Source: JBEGTT01 sp041179245
GTDB taxonomy: Bacteria; Pseudomonadota; Gammaproteobacteria; Burkholderiales; Rhodocyclaceae
Direction of reading: 5' to 3'
Assembly: GCA_041179245.1 (NCBI GenBank)
Contig: JBEGTT010000240.1
Location: 1 to 11,255 of the forward strand
DNA length: 11,255 nt
Shown here: positions 1-6,786 of the stretch, piece after piece
Numbering within the stretch: position 1 is the stretch's first letter
Layout: each line of letters starts with the position of its first letter
Translations under genes and position numbers: made by a program
Notes under the pieces: generated by a model
Databases searched by the model: none
What the model saw: the letters and a program-made list of their open reading frames with translations, nothing else
What the model was told of the DNA's origin: nothing

Positions 1-288
1 ACGGAAGTTTTTCAGATCGTCGATGGAAACGTCGTAGCCGGTAAGGTGCAGTAGTGCGTAGAGCAACATCGAGCCGTGTCCGTTGGACAGCACAAAGCGG
101 TCGCGGTCAGGCCAGTTGGGGTTGGCTGGATTGTGTTTCAGGTTTCGACGCCACAGAACTTCAGCGATTTCGGCCATGCCCATCGGCGCACCGGGGTGGC
201 CGGAGTTGGCTTTTTGCACCGCATCCATCGCTAAGGCGCGAATCGCACCAGTGAGTGGGGAGAACTTAGAAGAATTGCTGGCGCTCAT
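1..288 (-). CDS. tkt: Transketolase, N-terminal 96 codons (partial, runs off the left edge)
   Basis: Transketolase moves two-carbon units between sugar phosphates in the non-oxidative pentose phosphate pathway, in the cytoplasm, using thiamine diphosphate and a divalent metal. The minus-strand translation starts MSASNSSKFSPLTGAIRALA and carries the family's N-terminal landmarks in order: AMDAVQKANSGHPGAPMGMA (about residues 20-39), LKHNPANPNWPDRDRFVLSN (about 50-69) and NGHGSMLLYALLHLTGYD. H31 and H71 match the two early active-site histidines of E. coli TktA (H26 and H66, from memory). The frame is open from the ATG at 288 to base 1. No strong Shine-Dalgarno sequence precedes this ATG, but the start agrees with the family N-terminus. 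It is transcribed divergently from the MCP1 gene. Family assignment is secure; whether it is TktA- or TktB-like cannot be decided from this fragment. Confidence 0.95.
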   Translation of the reverse strand, partial: MSASNSSKFSPLTGAIRALAMDAVQKANSGHPGAPMGMAEIAEVLWRRNLKHNPANPNWPDRDRFVLSNGHGSMLLYALLHLTGYDVSIDDLKNFR

Positions 289-320
289 GGTATGGAAATC
301 CGGGCTGCAGAAAGGCGCGA

Positions 321-326
321 ATTATC
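321..326 (-). promoter_or_regulatory. Possible -10 element for the transketolase gene
   Basis: Read on the minus strand, this is GATAAT, five of six matches to TATAAT, placed about 33 bases upstream of the tkt ATG. That would give a short leader. No convincing -35 hexamer lies 16-18 bases further upstream (the best position reads TACCCA), so this is a weak prediction. Confidence 0.25.
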
Positions 327-380
327 ACGGAAAGAGCCTATTTTGGGTAGGGGGACAGCCGCGGGAATGACGCCCTGTTG

Positions 381-409
381 TTGTCGGGCAAGCCGAGAAA
401 GAATAAAGT
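381..409 (+). promoter_or_regulatory. Weak candidate promoter for MCP1
   Basis: A TTGTCG hexamer (381-386) is followed after 17 bases by TAAAGT (404-409); each matches the sigma-70 consensus at four of six positions. The TAAAG at 404 also resembles the start of a flagellar sigma-28 -35 element, as expected for a chemoreceptor gene. The sequence about 10-11 bases further on (GCAATTAG) matches the sigma-28 -10 consensus poorly. Just downstream is a small dyad, GGCTA (414-418) and TAGCC (427-431) around a TGCA core, which could be an operator or chance. The rest of the 289-461 intergenic region shows nothing else I can name. Confidence 0.22.
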
Positions 410-461
410 GCCGGGCTATGTGCAATTAGCCAGTTATTTGAAAGTTAAGAGGGTACTAGGG

Positions 462-3400
462 ATGCGAACCAATTTGCCAGTTACCGGGGTCGAGCTTGTT
501 TTGGCCGACGATGCGTTAATCGTTTCCAAAACGGATTTGAAAGGCCAGATTACCTACATCAATGCTGATTTCCTGAAGTACAGCGGGTTTGTCGAAGCTG
601 AGTTGATGGGGCAACCCCATAATCTGGTCCGGCATCCCGATATGCCACCTGCCGCTTTTCAGGATCTGTGGGATACCGTTAAAGCCGGTAAACCGTGGAT
701 GGGAGTAGTCAAGAATCGTTGCAAAAATGGTGATCACTATTGGGTCGAAGCGACCGCCACGCCATTGCGTGAAGGTGGAAATGTCGTCGGTTATATGTCA
801 GTTCGGCGCAAACCCACCCGAGCTGTTGTGGAAGCAGCAGAAGCGCTGTATCGGCAAGTTCGGGAAGGTAAAGCCTCATTAGAAAACAAAGTTTCTTTCT
901 GGGAACGCCTGCCTGTTGGCAGAAAACTCTCGGTAGCGGTTTCCGTCGCTGTCGCTGCCGTGGTGGGGCTTTCTGCTGTCGTTATCGGTTACAGAACCCA
1001 TGACCTTCTTGAACAGAAGGGTGTCGATGCCTTGCACGAGCAGGTGCGAGCAGCCTATGCGATGGTTGACCAAGCTTCGCTGCAGTACAAAAAAGATATC
1101 GTCCGTTTGGGGGATGTCTTTGCGTCTGGGTTTACAGAAATGTTTAGTGTTAGCAAAGGTGCCGGTTTGGCTGAGCTGCGTTTGGGCGGCAAAACACTCA
1201 ACGATCAATTTGCCGAAGTCGATCGATTTACCGCTCGCAGCGGTGCAGTGGCGACTTTCTTTGTGAAAGATGGCGACGATTTCTACCGCGTAAGCACCTC
1301 TGTTAAAAAAGCCGATGGCTCTCGTGCGGTGGGAACGCCGCTGGGTAAAGCGCATCCGGCTTATGCCAAGTTGATGGCTGGCGAACGTTTCTCTGGTTTG
1401 GCCAATTTGTTCGGCAAAGACTTTGTGACGGATTACAAACCGATCAAAGATAGTGGAGGTCAAGTGATAGGCGCAACATTTGTTGGCGTTGATGCGACCG
1501 ATGAAATGGCTGCGTTGAAGTCAAAACTGCGTTCAGTGAAGGTTGGTGATACCGGCTATATGTATGTATTGAACAGCAAGCCGGGTGATAAATACGGTAC
1601 CTTGATTGTTCATCCGGCGAAAGAAGGTCAAAACATCATCGACGCCAAAGATGCTTCTGGCCGGGAATTTATCAAAGACATCATGGAGGCCAAAAGTGGT
1701 GTGGCAGTGCGTTATCCATGGCTGAATGCGGAGAAGGGTGAAACGACGCCGCGTATGAAGATTGTCGTCACGGAAAAATTTGACGAGTGGGGCTGGGCAA
1801 TTTCTGGGGGAACTTATATCGATGAGTTCGAGAAAGAGACTCGGGTAGTTTTTTGGTTGCTTGGCTCCTCATTGCTGGTTGCTGTCCTAGTGTTGGCTGG
1901 CGTAGTTTCTGTGGTCATGCGTAGAAATATTACGGAACCGCTGCAACAAGTAAATTCTGCCTTTGACCGGATTATTCAAGGCGATTTTTCAAGCCAGTTA
2001 GCAGTCAATCGGCACGATGAAATTGGCGACATGTTCCGTTCATTGATCACCATGCAAACGCAAACCGGCTTCAACATCATTGAAACCAAGCGGGCGAGTG
2101 ATGAAATGGCCCGAATCAAGATCGGTTTGTACAGTTCAACGGCGGCGGTAACGATTTCAGATGTCAACGGTCTGCTCATTCATGCAACACCAGCCGCTGA
2201 CGTAATGTTTACAGCGGCTTTTGGGACGACAGCAACGGACCTGATTGGGAAAAAGCTAACCGAAACCGTCCTGACTGATCCAAAGGTACAAGCCGATATG
2301 GCGGATGCAGTATTGCGCGGGCATGAGATGGATGTTGTTGTTGGCGATAGCCATCTGCGCCTTGCAGCTAGGCCCATTAGGCTGGCAAGCGGAGAGACTC
2401 TGGGTCGGGTCACGACATGGCAAGACCGAACCAATGAGGTGATGGTTGAGAAGGAAGTGGAAAGTATTGTGTATGCGGCAGCGCAAGGTGACTTTAGTCG
2501 CCGTTTGGCACTGGAAGGTAAGACCGGGTTCTTCTTGTCCTTGGCCAATGGCCTGAATACCTTGCTGGAGACCAGTGCCACGGGGCTGGAAGAAGTAGCG
2601 GATGTGTTGGGTTCATTGGCTCAGGGTGATCTAAGTCGTCAAGTTGGCGGTGATTACCAAGGGACGTTTGGCCAGTTGAAAGATGACACTAACCTGACCA
2701 TCAATCAGTTGAAGAACATCATTCAGTCGATTCAAGAGTCTTCGGAAGCGATCAATACTGCGGCGAAGGAAATTGCGGCGGGGAATACCGACCTTTCAAG
2801 CCGGACGGAAGAGCAGGCGTCGAGCTTGGAAGAAACGGCGTCGAGCATGGAACAGTTGTCCGGCACGGTGAAACAGAATGCAGCGAACGCGAGCGATGCC
2901 CATCGTGTTGCCGAGGTCAGCCGTCAGTCGGTGGAAGATGGCGGTGTCGTGTTTAGCCAACTGGTTGAAACGATGAAGGATATTCATACCTCATCAAGCA
3001 AGATTACCGACATTATTGGGGTAATTGATGGCATTGCCTTCCAGACCAACATTCTGGCGCTGAATGCGGCTGTAGAGGCTGCCCGAGCTGGGGAGCAGGG
3101 TCGCGGTTTTGCAGTAGTGGCCACGGAAGTTCGTAGTCTGGCGCAACGAAGTGCAGCAGCGGCAAAAGAAATCAAGACCTTGATTGAAGCCTCGTCGAGC
3201 AAGGTGGCGGAAGGAACGCATCTGGTTTCTGATGCGAGTAAGGCGATGGAATCGGTTCAAAATTCGATTGTTCGAGTCGCACGTTTGATTGGTGATATTG
3301 CCTCAGCAAGTGTTGAGCAAAGTTCGGGGATCGGTCAGGTTAGTTTAGCGATTAGTCAGATGGACGAAGTCACGCAGCAGAATGCGGCTTTGGTTGAAGA

Positions 3401-3665
3401 AGCGGCGGCTGCAGCGGAAAGCTTGGAAGATCAGGCGCAAACGCTAACTGAGGCGGTATCAGTGTTTCGTCTGGAAGCAGGCGGTAATGGTGGCAATAGC
3501 GGCGGACAGGGCGGACGTGTTTCGGCCTCGAAGCCAGCCGTATCCAGCCACCGCCCGACGGCAAGCCGTGCGCAGACTGCTGCGCGCACATCGACTGCAG
3601 CTCGCTCTTCCTCTAAGGCTGCACCCTCGGTATCTGACGAGGGGGATGAGTGGGCCGAGTTCTGA
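462..3665 (+). CDS. MCP1: methyl-accepting chemotaxis protein, Aer-type PAS + periplasmic Cache + PAS + HAMP repeats
   Basis: This is an inner-membrane chemoreceptor of 1067 aa expected to control CheA through CheW. Domains in order: Aer-like PAS (about 1-120; QPHNLVRHPDMP at 51-62, KNGDHYW at 88-94); TM1 (about 157-177); a 285-residue periplasmic part (178-462) with Cache features such as GDTGYMYVL and LIVHPAKEGQ, probably a Cache3/Cache2-type double domain; TM2 (about 463-486); HAMP (487-540); a weak PAS-like region (about 550-658); two further HAMP-like repeats (661-760); and a signalling hairpin with tip FQTNILALNAAVEAARAGE (about 860-878). Methylation consensus sites are seen at E790/E791 and E979/E980. 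A Gly/Ser/Ala/Arg-rich linker ends in EWAEF. The ATG at 462 is chosen because AGAGGG lies 8 bases upstream and MCP2 begins with the same MRTNLPVTGV; the frame stays open 28 codons further to a TTG at 378. Ligands are unknown. Confidence 0.95.
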   Translation: MRTNLPVTGVELVLADDALIVSKTDLKGQITYINADFLKYSGFVEAELMGQPHNLVRHPDMPPAAFQDLWDTVKAGKPWMGVVKNRCKNGDHYWVEATATPLREGGNVVGYMSVRRKPTRAVVEAAEALYRQVREGKASLENKVSFWERLPVGRKLSVAVSVAVAAVVGLSAVVIGYRTHDLLEQKGVDALHEQVRAAYAMVDQASLQYKKDIVRLGDVFASGFTEMFSVSKGAGLAELRLGGKTLNDQFAEVDRFTARSGAVATFFVKDGDDFYRVSTSVKKADGSRAVGTPLGKAHPAYAKLMAGERFSGLANLFGKDFVTDYKPIKDSGGQVIGATFVGVDATDEMAALKSKLRSVKVGDTGYMYVLNSKPGDKYGTLIVHPAKEGQNIIDAKDASGREFIKDIMEAKSGVAVRYPWLNAEKGETTPRMKIVVTEKFDEWGWAISGGTYIDEFEKETRVVFWLLGSSLLVAVLVLAGVVSVVMRRNITEPLQQVNSAFDRIIQGDFSSQLAVNRHDEIGDMFRSLITMQTQTGFNIIETKRASDEMARIKIGLYSSTAAVTISDVNGLLIHATPAADVMFTAAFGTTATDLIGKKLTETVLTDPKVQADMADAVLRGHEMDVVVGDSHLRLAARPIRLASGETLGRVTTWQDRTNEVMVEKEVESIVYAAAQGDFSRRLALEGKTGFFLSLANGLNTLLETSATGLEEVADVLGSLAQGDLSRQVGGDYQGTFGQLKDDTNLTINQLKNIIQSIQESSEAINTAAKEIAAGNTDLSSRTEEQASSLEETASSMEQLSGTVKQNAANASDAHRVAEVSRQSVEDGGVVFSQLVETMKDIHTSSSKITDIIGVIDGIAFQTNILALNAAVEAARAGEQGRGFAVVATEVRSLAQRSAAAAKEIKTLIEASSSKVAEGTHLVSDASKAMESVQNSIVRVARLIGDIASASVEQSSGIGQVSLAISQMDEVTQQNAALVEEAAAAAESLEDQAQTLTEAVSVFRLEAGGNGGNSGGQGGRVSASKPAVSSHRPTASRAQTAARTSTAARSSSKAAPSVSDEGDEWAEF
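2442..3470 (+). repeat. Copy A of a 1,029-base duplicated block (HAMP repeats + signalling domain of MCP1)
   Basis: This block codes for residues 661-1003 of MCP1 and aligns without gaps to 5445-6473 in MCP2, at a constant offset of 3,003 bases. By eye about 24 of 343 residues differ. At the DNA level it includes a perfectly identical 60-base run (2802-2861 against 5805-5864) across the first methylation region. It is a direct repeat in the same orientation, so it is a potential substrate for homologous recombination that would fuse the two receptors or exchange their sensor halves. Confidence 0.85.
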
Positions 3666-3704
3666 TCCAGTCGTAATACGCCAAATTGATGTGTAATAAC
3701 CTTG

Positions 3705-3737
3705 GCCCCCTTGATACTTGCTATCAAGGGGGCTTTT
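3705..3737 (+). terminator. Intrinsic terminator after MCP1
   Basis: A perfect 12-base-pair stem, GCCCCCTTGATA (3705-3716) and TATCAAGGGGGC (3722-3733), encloses a 5-base loop, CTTGC, and is followed by TTTT (3734-3737). It lies 39 bases after the MCP1 stop codon. The GC-rich stem base and T-run are typical of a Rho-independent terminator. The T-run is short, so some read-through into MCP2 is possible. Confidence 0.85.
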
Positions 3738-3739
3738 AT
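3711..3739 (+). promoter_or_regulatory. Candidate MCP2 promoter embedded in the upstream terminator
   Basis: TTGATA (3711-3716) matches the -35 consensus at five of six positions. It is followed by exactly 17 bases and then TTTTAT (3734-3739), four of six to the -10 consensus. The -35 sits in the left stem arm and the -10 in the T-run of the terminator hairpin. Only 46 bases separate the hairpin from the MCP2 ATG, so a promoter in or over the hairpin would explain how MCP2 is expressed. The overlap could be chance; transcript mapping is needed. Confidence 0.3.
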
Positions 3740-3785
3740 GTACCTTCCGTCCTCCACAGAAGTGAGTGCAATCAGGGAGCCAGTC

Positions 3786-6659
3786 ATGCGGACTAATTTA
3801 CCAGTCACCGGGGTCGAAGTTGTTTTAGCCGACGATGCGTTGATCGTTTCTAAAACGGACCTGAAGGGACAGATCACCTACATTAACGCTGACTTTCTCA
3901 AGTACAGCGGTTTTAGCGAAAGCGAACTGTTGGGGCAGCCGCATAATCTGGTGCGCCATCCTGATATGCCGCCCGAAGCCTTCAAGGATATGTGGGACAC
4001 CCTCAAAGAGGGGCGTCCATGGACGGGTTACGTTAAAAATCGTTGTAAGAATGGTGACCATTACTGGGTGCTGGCCAATGCCACCCCAATTTGGGAACAG
4101 GGGCAATTGGCCGGTTATTTGTCAGCTCGCCGCAAACCCAGTCGCGACATGGTGTCTGCGCACGAAGAGGTTTATCGCCAGTTCCGCGAAAAGCGTCAAG
4201 GTTCCCTAAAAATCTCATACGGCAAGGCAGTTAAAGGAAACGGCGGTTTGTTTGGCAATATGTCCTTGGGCGCTAAGTTGAATGCGCTGATGGCAGGAAT
4301 TGCGCTCACGGTTGTCACTTTGTTTGCCTTTGCTATTTTTGTGATGTCAGGTCTGAATGATGCAACAACTGAGCTTTATGAACGACGTTTTGAGCCGGCT
4401 CAGATCATTGGGCGCATCGGGAAGCTGATGTCGGAAAACCAGACGCAGGCTAACGCGCTGGTGATGCATGACCCTGCTGGCCCTGCTGTGCGTTTTCATG
4501 ACCACCCCGCGACTGCGCATACTGAAGCGATCGAAAAAAATGTTGCCGAGGTAACACAGCTCTGGAAAGAGTACGAAAAGCATATTCGCAGTGATGACCA
4601 TCGCAAATTGGCTGATGAATATACTGAAGCTCGGCGAGTTTTTGCCCAAGAAGGCTTGCTGCTTATTACCAAAAACGTACAAGAAGGTAACTATCCAGAA
4701 GCAACTCGTTTGGCAGTCACCAAGCTTCGTCCCGCCTATGCAGCCGCTAGTAGCAAGGCTACTGAGCTGCTGAGTCGCCATGCCGAGAAGGCTGCGGCTG
4801 AGCAAAAAATGGCCAATGAACGCTTCCAGACGACCAGGATAGTGTCTCTGGGTATTCTGCTGTTGGTGATATTGTTAGGCTACGTTATTAGCGCCCGTTT
4901 TATCCGTTCTATCCGTCGCCCGCTAGAGGATGCTGTCGATACGATGAGGAATATTACGCAAGGCAATTACAGCAATGTGGTTGATATTGCGCGTAATGAT
5001 GAGTTGGGCAAAACGTTACAAGGATTGCAGATGCTGCAAACTCGCATGGGGTATGAAGTGGTGGAAGCCAAGCGTACTGCGGACGAGATGACGCGAGTCA
5101 AAATTGCACTTGATAATGTGTCGACAGGCGTGATGATTGCGGATGCTGGCCGAAACATTATCTACACTAATCATTCTGTTCTTCGAATTCTGAAGGGGGC
5201 TGAGTCTGGAATTCGTCAGATTTTGCCGAACTTTGATGCTGATAATCTGATGGGTAAGAACATCGATATCTTCCACAAGAATCCGTCGCACCAAGCTAAT
5301 TTGCTGGCAACCTTGAATAAAACGCATGCGGCGAAACTGGAAGTGGGGGGGCGTCACTTGACGGTGACCGCTAGCCCAGTACTGAATGACCGTGGTGAGC
5401 GTTTGGGTTCGGTGGCGGAGTGGTTAGACCGGACCGATGAGGTCATGGTTGAGAAGGAAGTGGAGAGTATTGTGTATGCGGCAGCCCAAGGTGACTTCAG
5501 TCGTCGTTTGGCGCTGGAAGGCAAGACCGGGTTCTTCTTGTCCTTGGCAAATGGTCTGAATACCTTGCTGGAAACCAGTGCAACAGGTCTGGAAGAGGTG
5601 GCCGACGTATTAGGTTCATTAGCTCAGGGTGACCTGACCCGTCAAGTTGGCGGTGATTACCAAGGGACGTTCGGGCAGTTGAAAGACGACACCAACCTGA
5701 CCATCAATCAGTTGAAGAATATTATTCAGTCGATTCAAGAATCTTCTGAATTGATTAATACGGCGGCTAAAGAGATTGCCGCGGGGAATACTGACCTTTC
5801 AAGTCGGACGGAAGAGCAGGCGTCGAGCTTGGAAGAAACGGCGTCGAGCATGGAACAGTTGTCCAGCACGGTGAAACAAAATGCGGCAAATGCCGGAGAC
5901 GCCCACCGGGTGACAGAAGCTAGCCGTCAGGCCGTTGAAGATGGCAGCCTCGTGTTCCACAAGGTCGTTGAAACGATGAAGGATATTCACGCTTCATCGA
6001 GCAAGATCACGGACATTATTGGGGTGATTGATGGCATTGCCTTCCAGACCAATATTTTGGCGTTGAATGCGGCCGTTGAGGCGGCGCGAGCTGGTGAGCA
6101 GGGTCGTGGTTTTGCGGTGGTGGCGACGGAAGTTCGTAGTCTGGCGCAACGAAGTGCGGCAGCGGCGAAAGAAATCAAGACCTTGATTGAAGCCTCATCG
6201 AGCAAGGTAGATGAAGGTACGCATCTGGTCTCTGACGCGAGCAAGGCGATGGAATCAGTACGCGACTCGATCATGCGGGTAACCCGTTTGGTAGGCGATA
6301 TTGCCTCCGCGAGCGTCGAGCAAAGCGCCGGTATTGGGCAAGTGAGTTTGGCGGTCAGCCAGATGGACGAAGTCACGCAGCAAAATGCAGCCTTGGTTGA
6401 AGAAGCTGCCGCCGCCGCTGAAAGTCTGGAAGATCAAGCGCAAACGTTAAATGAAGCGGTGTCGGTGTTCCGTGTGGACGCGGGCAGTAATAGTGGCGGA
6501 CGTGGTGTTTCGGCCTCGAAGTCAGCACCGTCTCACCGTCCAAGTGCAAGCCGTGCGCCAGTGGCGCGGTCATCAACTTCCACTCGTTCAAGTGCGCCAT
6601 CCTCCTCTAGATCATCACCCTTGCCGTCTGACGAGGGTGATGAATGGGCTGAGTTCTAA
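3786..6659 (+). CDS. MCP2: methyl-accepting chemotaxis protein, Aer-type PAS + periplasmic four-helix bundle + PAS + HAMP repeats
   Basis: This 957-aa inner-membrane chemoreceptor is a tandem paralogue of MCP1. Domains in order: Aer-like PAS (about 1-120, nearly the same as in MCP1); TM1 (about 168-188); a 160-residue, mainly helical periplasmic part (189-350) that looks like the Tar/4HB_MCP ligand-binding type (TTELYERRFEPAQIIGRIGK near 194-213); TM2 (about 351-372); HAMP (373-425); a well-formed PAS (about 437-550) with VSTGVMIAD, IIYTN and DIFHKNPSHQ; two HAMP-like repeats (554-653); and a signalling hairpin with tip FQTNILALNAAVEAARAGE. Methylation consensus sites are seen at E683/E684 and E872/E873. 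The C-terminus is a Ser/Arg/Ala-rich linker ending in EWAEF. The ATG at 3786 is supported by AGGGAG 6 bases upstream and by the shared MRTNLPVTGV start; the frame stays open back to 3702, inside the terminator. The chemoeffector is unknown. Confidence 0.95.
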   Translation: MRTNLPVTGVEVVLADDALIVSKTDLKGQITYINADFLKYSGFSESELLGQPHNLVRHPDMPPEAFKDMWDTLKEGRPWTGYVKNRCKNGDHYWVLANATPIWEQGQLAGYLSARRKPSRDMVSAHEEVYRQFREKRQGSLKISYGKAVKGNGGLFGNMSLGAKLNALMAGIALTVVTLFAFAIFVMSGLNDATTELYERRFEPAQIIGRIGKLMSENQTQANALVMHDPAGPAVRFHDHPATAHTEAIEKNVAEVTQLWKEYEKHIRSDDHRKLADEYTEARRVFAQEGLLLITKNVQEGNYPEATRLAVTKLRPAYAAASSKATELLSRHAEKAAAEQKMANERFQTTRIVSLGILLLVILLGYVISARFIRSIRRPLEDAVDTMRNITQGNYSNVVDIARNDELGKTLQGLQMLQTRMGYEVVEAKRTADEMTRVKIALDNVSTGVMIADAGRNIIYTNHSVLRILKGAESGIRQILPNFDADNLMGKNIDIFHKNPSHQANLLATLNKTHAAKLEVGGRHLTVTASPVLNDRGERLGSVAEWLDRTDEVMVEKEVESIVYAAAQGDFSRRLALEGKTGFFLSLANGLNTLLETSATGLEEVADVLGSLAQGDLTRQVGGDYQGTFGQLKDDTNLTINQLKNIIQSIQESSELINTAAKEIAAGNTDLSSRTEEQASSLEETASSMEQLSSTVKQNAANAGDAHRVTEASRQAVEDGSLVFHKVVETMKDIHASSSKITDIIGVIDGIAFQTNILALNAAVEAARAGEQGRGFAVVATEVRSLAQRSAAAAKEIKTLIEASSSKVDEGTHLVSDASKAMESVRDSIMRVTRLVGDIASASVEQSAGIGQVSLAVSQMDEVTQQNAALVEEAAAAAESLEDQAQTLNEAVSVFRVDAGSNSGGRGVSASKSAPSHRPSASRAPVARSSTSTRSSAPSSSRSSPLPSDEGDEWAEF
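5445..6473 (+). repeat. Copy B of the 1,029-base duplicated block (HAMP repeats + signalling domain of MCP2)
   Basis: This is the partner of 2442-3470 and codes for residues 554-896 of MCP2. Identity is clearly higher here than in the N-terminal PAS-coding parts of the two genes, and it collapses completely in the periplasmic parts. That pattern fits ongoing gene conversion or strong constraint on the part that must pack with CheA, CheW and other receptors. Confidence 0.85.
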
Positions 6660-6686
6660 GACACGTTTTGAACTTCTGTTCCAAAG

Positions 6687-6719
6687 GCCCCTCTGATTCG
6701 GGTAATCAGGGGGGCTTTT
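6687..6719 (+). terminator. Intrinsic terminator after MCP2
   Basis: A 12-base-pair stem with one T-G wobble, GCCCCTCTGATT (6687-6698) and AATCAGGGGGGC (6704-6715), encloses the loop CGGGT and is followed by TTTT (6716-6719). It starts 28 bases after the MCP2 stop codon and closely resembles the terminator after MCP1 in stem composition, loop size and tail. It separates the receptor genes from thiC. Confidence 0.85.
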
Positions 6720-6786
6720 CCGTGGTGCCCTATTTCAACCAGAATCCTCGTACGTGCAATAAAAAGTACCTTAGAAAGACTTCTCA

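Noticed and set aside
83..370. Plus-strand open frames at the left edge (54-254 and 83-370)
   Set aside because: They lie opposite the transketolase start region, whose minus-strand translation matches the family clearly. Their own proteins look like nothing and have no Shine-Dalgarno support.
378..461. N-terminal extension of MCP1 from a TTG at 378
   Set aside because: The extra 28 residues are not shared with MCP2, while both proteins agree from MRTNLPVTGV onward. The ATG at 462 has a good AGAGGG site 8 bases upstream.
879..1463. 194-codon minus-strand open frame inside MCP1
   Set aside because: It is antisense to the Cache-coding part of a well-supported gene and its protein has no recognisable motif; shadow frames of this size are common here.
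3702..3785. N-terminal extension of MCP2 from 3702
   Set aside because: It would translate the terminator hairpin. The ATG at 3786 has AGGGAG at good spacing and matches the MCP1 start.
2442..6473. Duplicated blocks considered as a mobile element or composite transposon
   Set aside because: The repeats are direct and purely coding, without terminal inverted repeats, transposase or target-site duplication. Gene duplication explains them.
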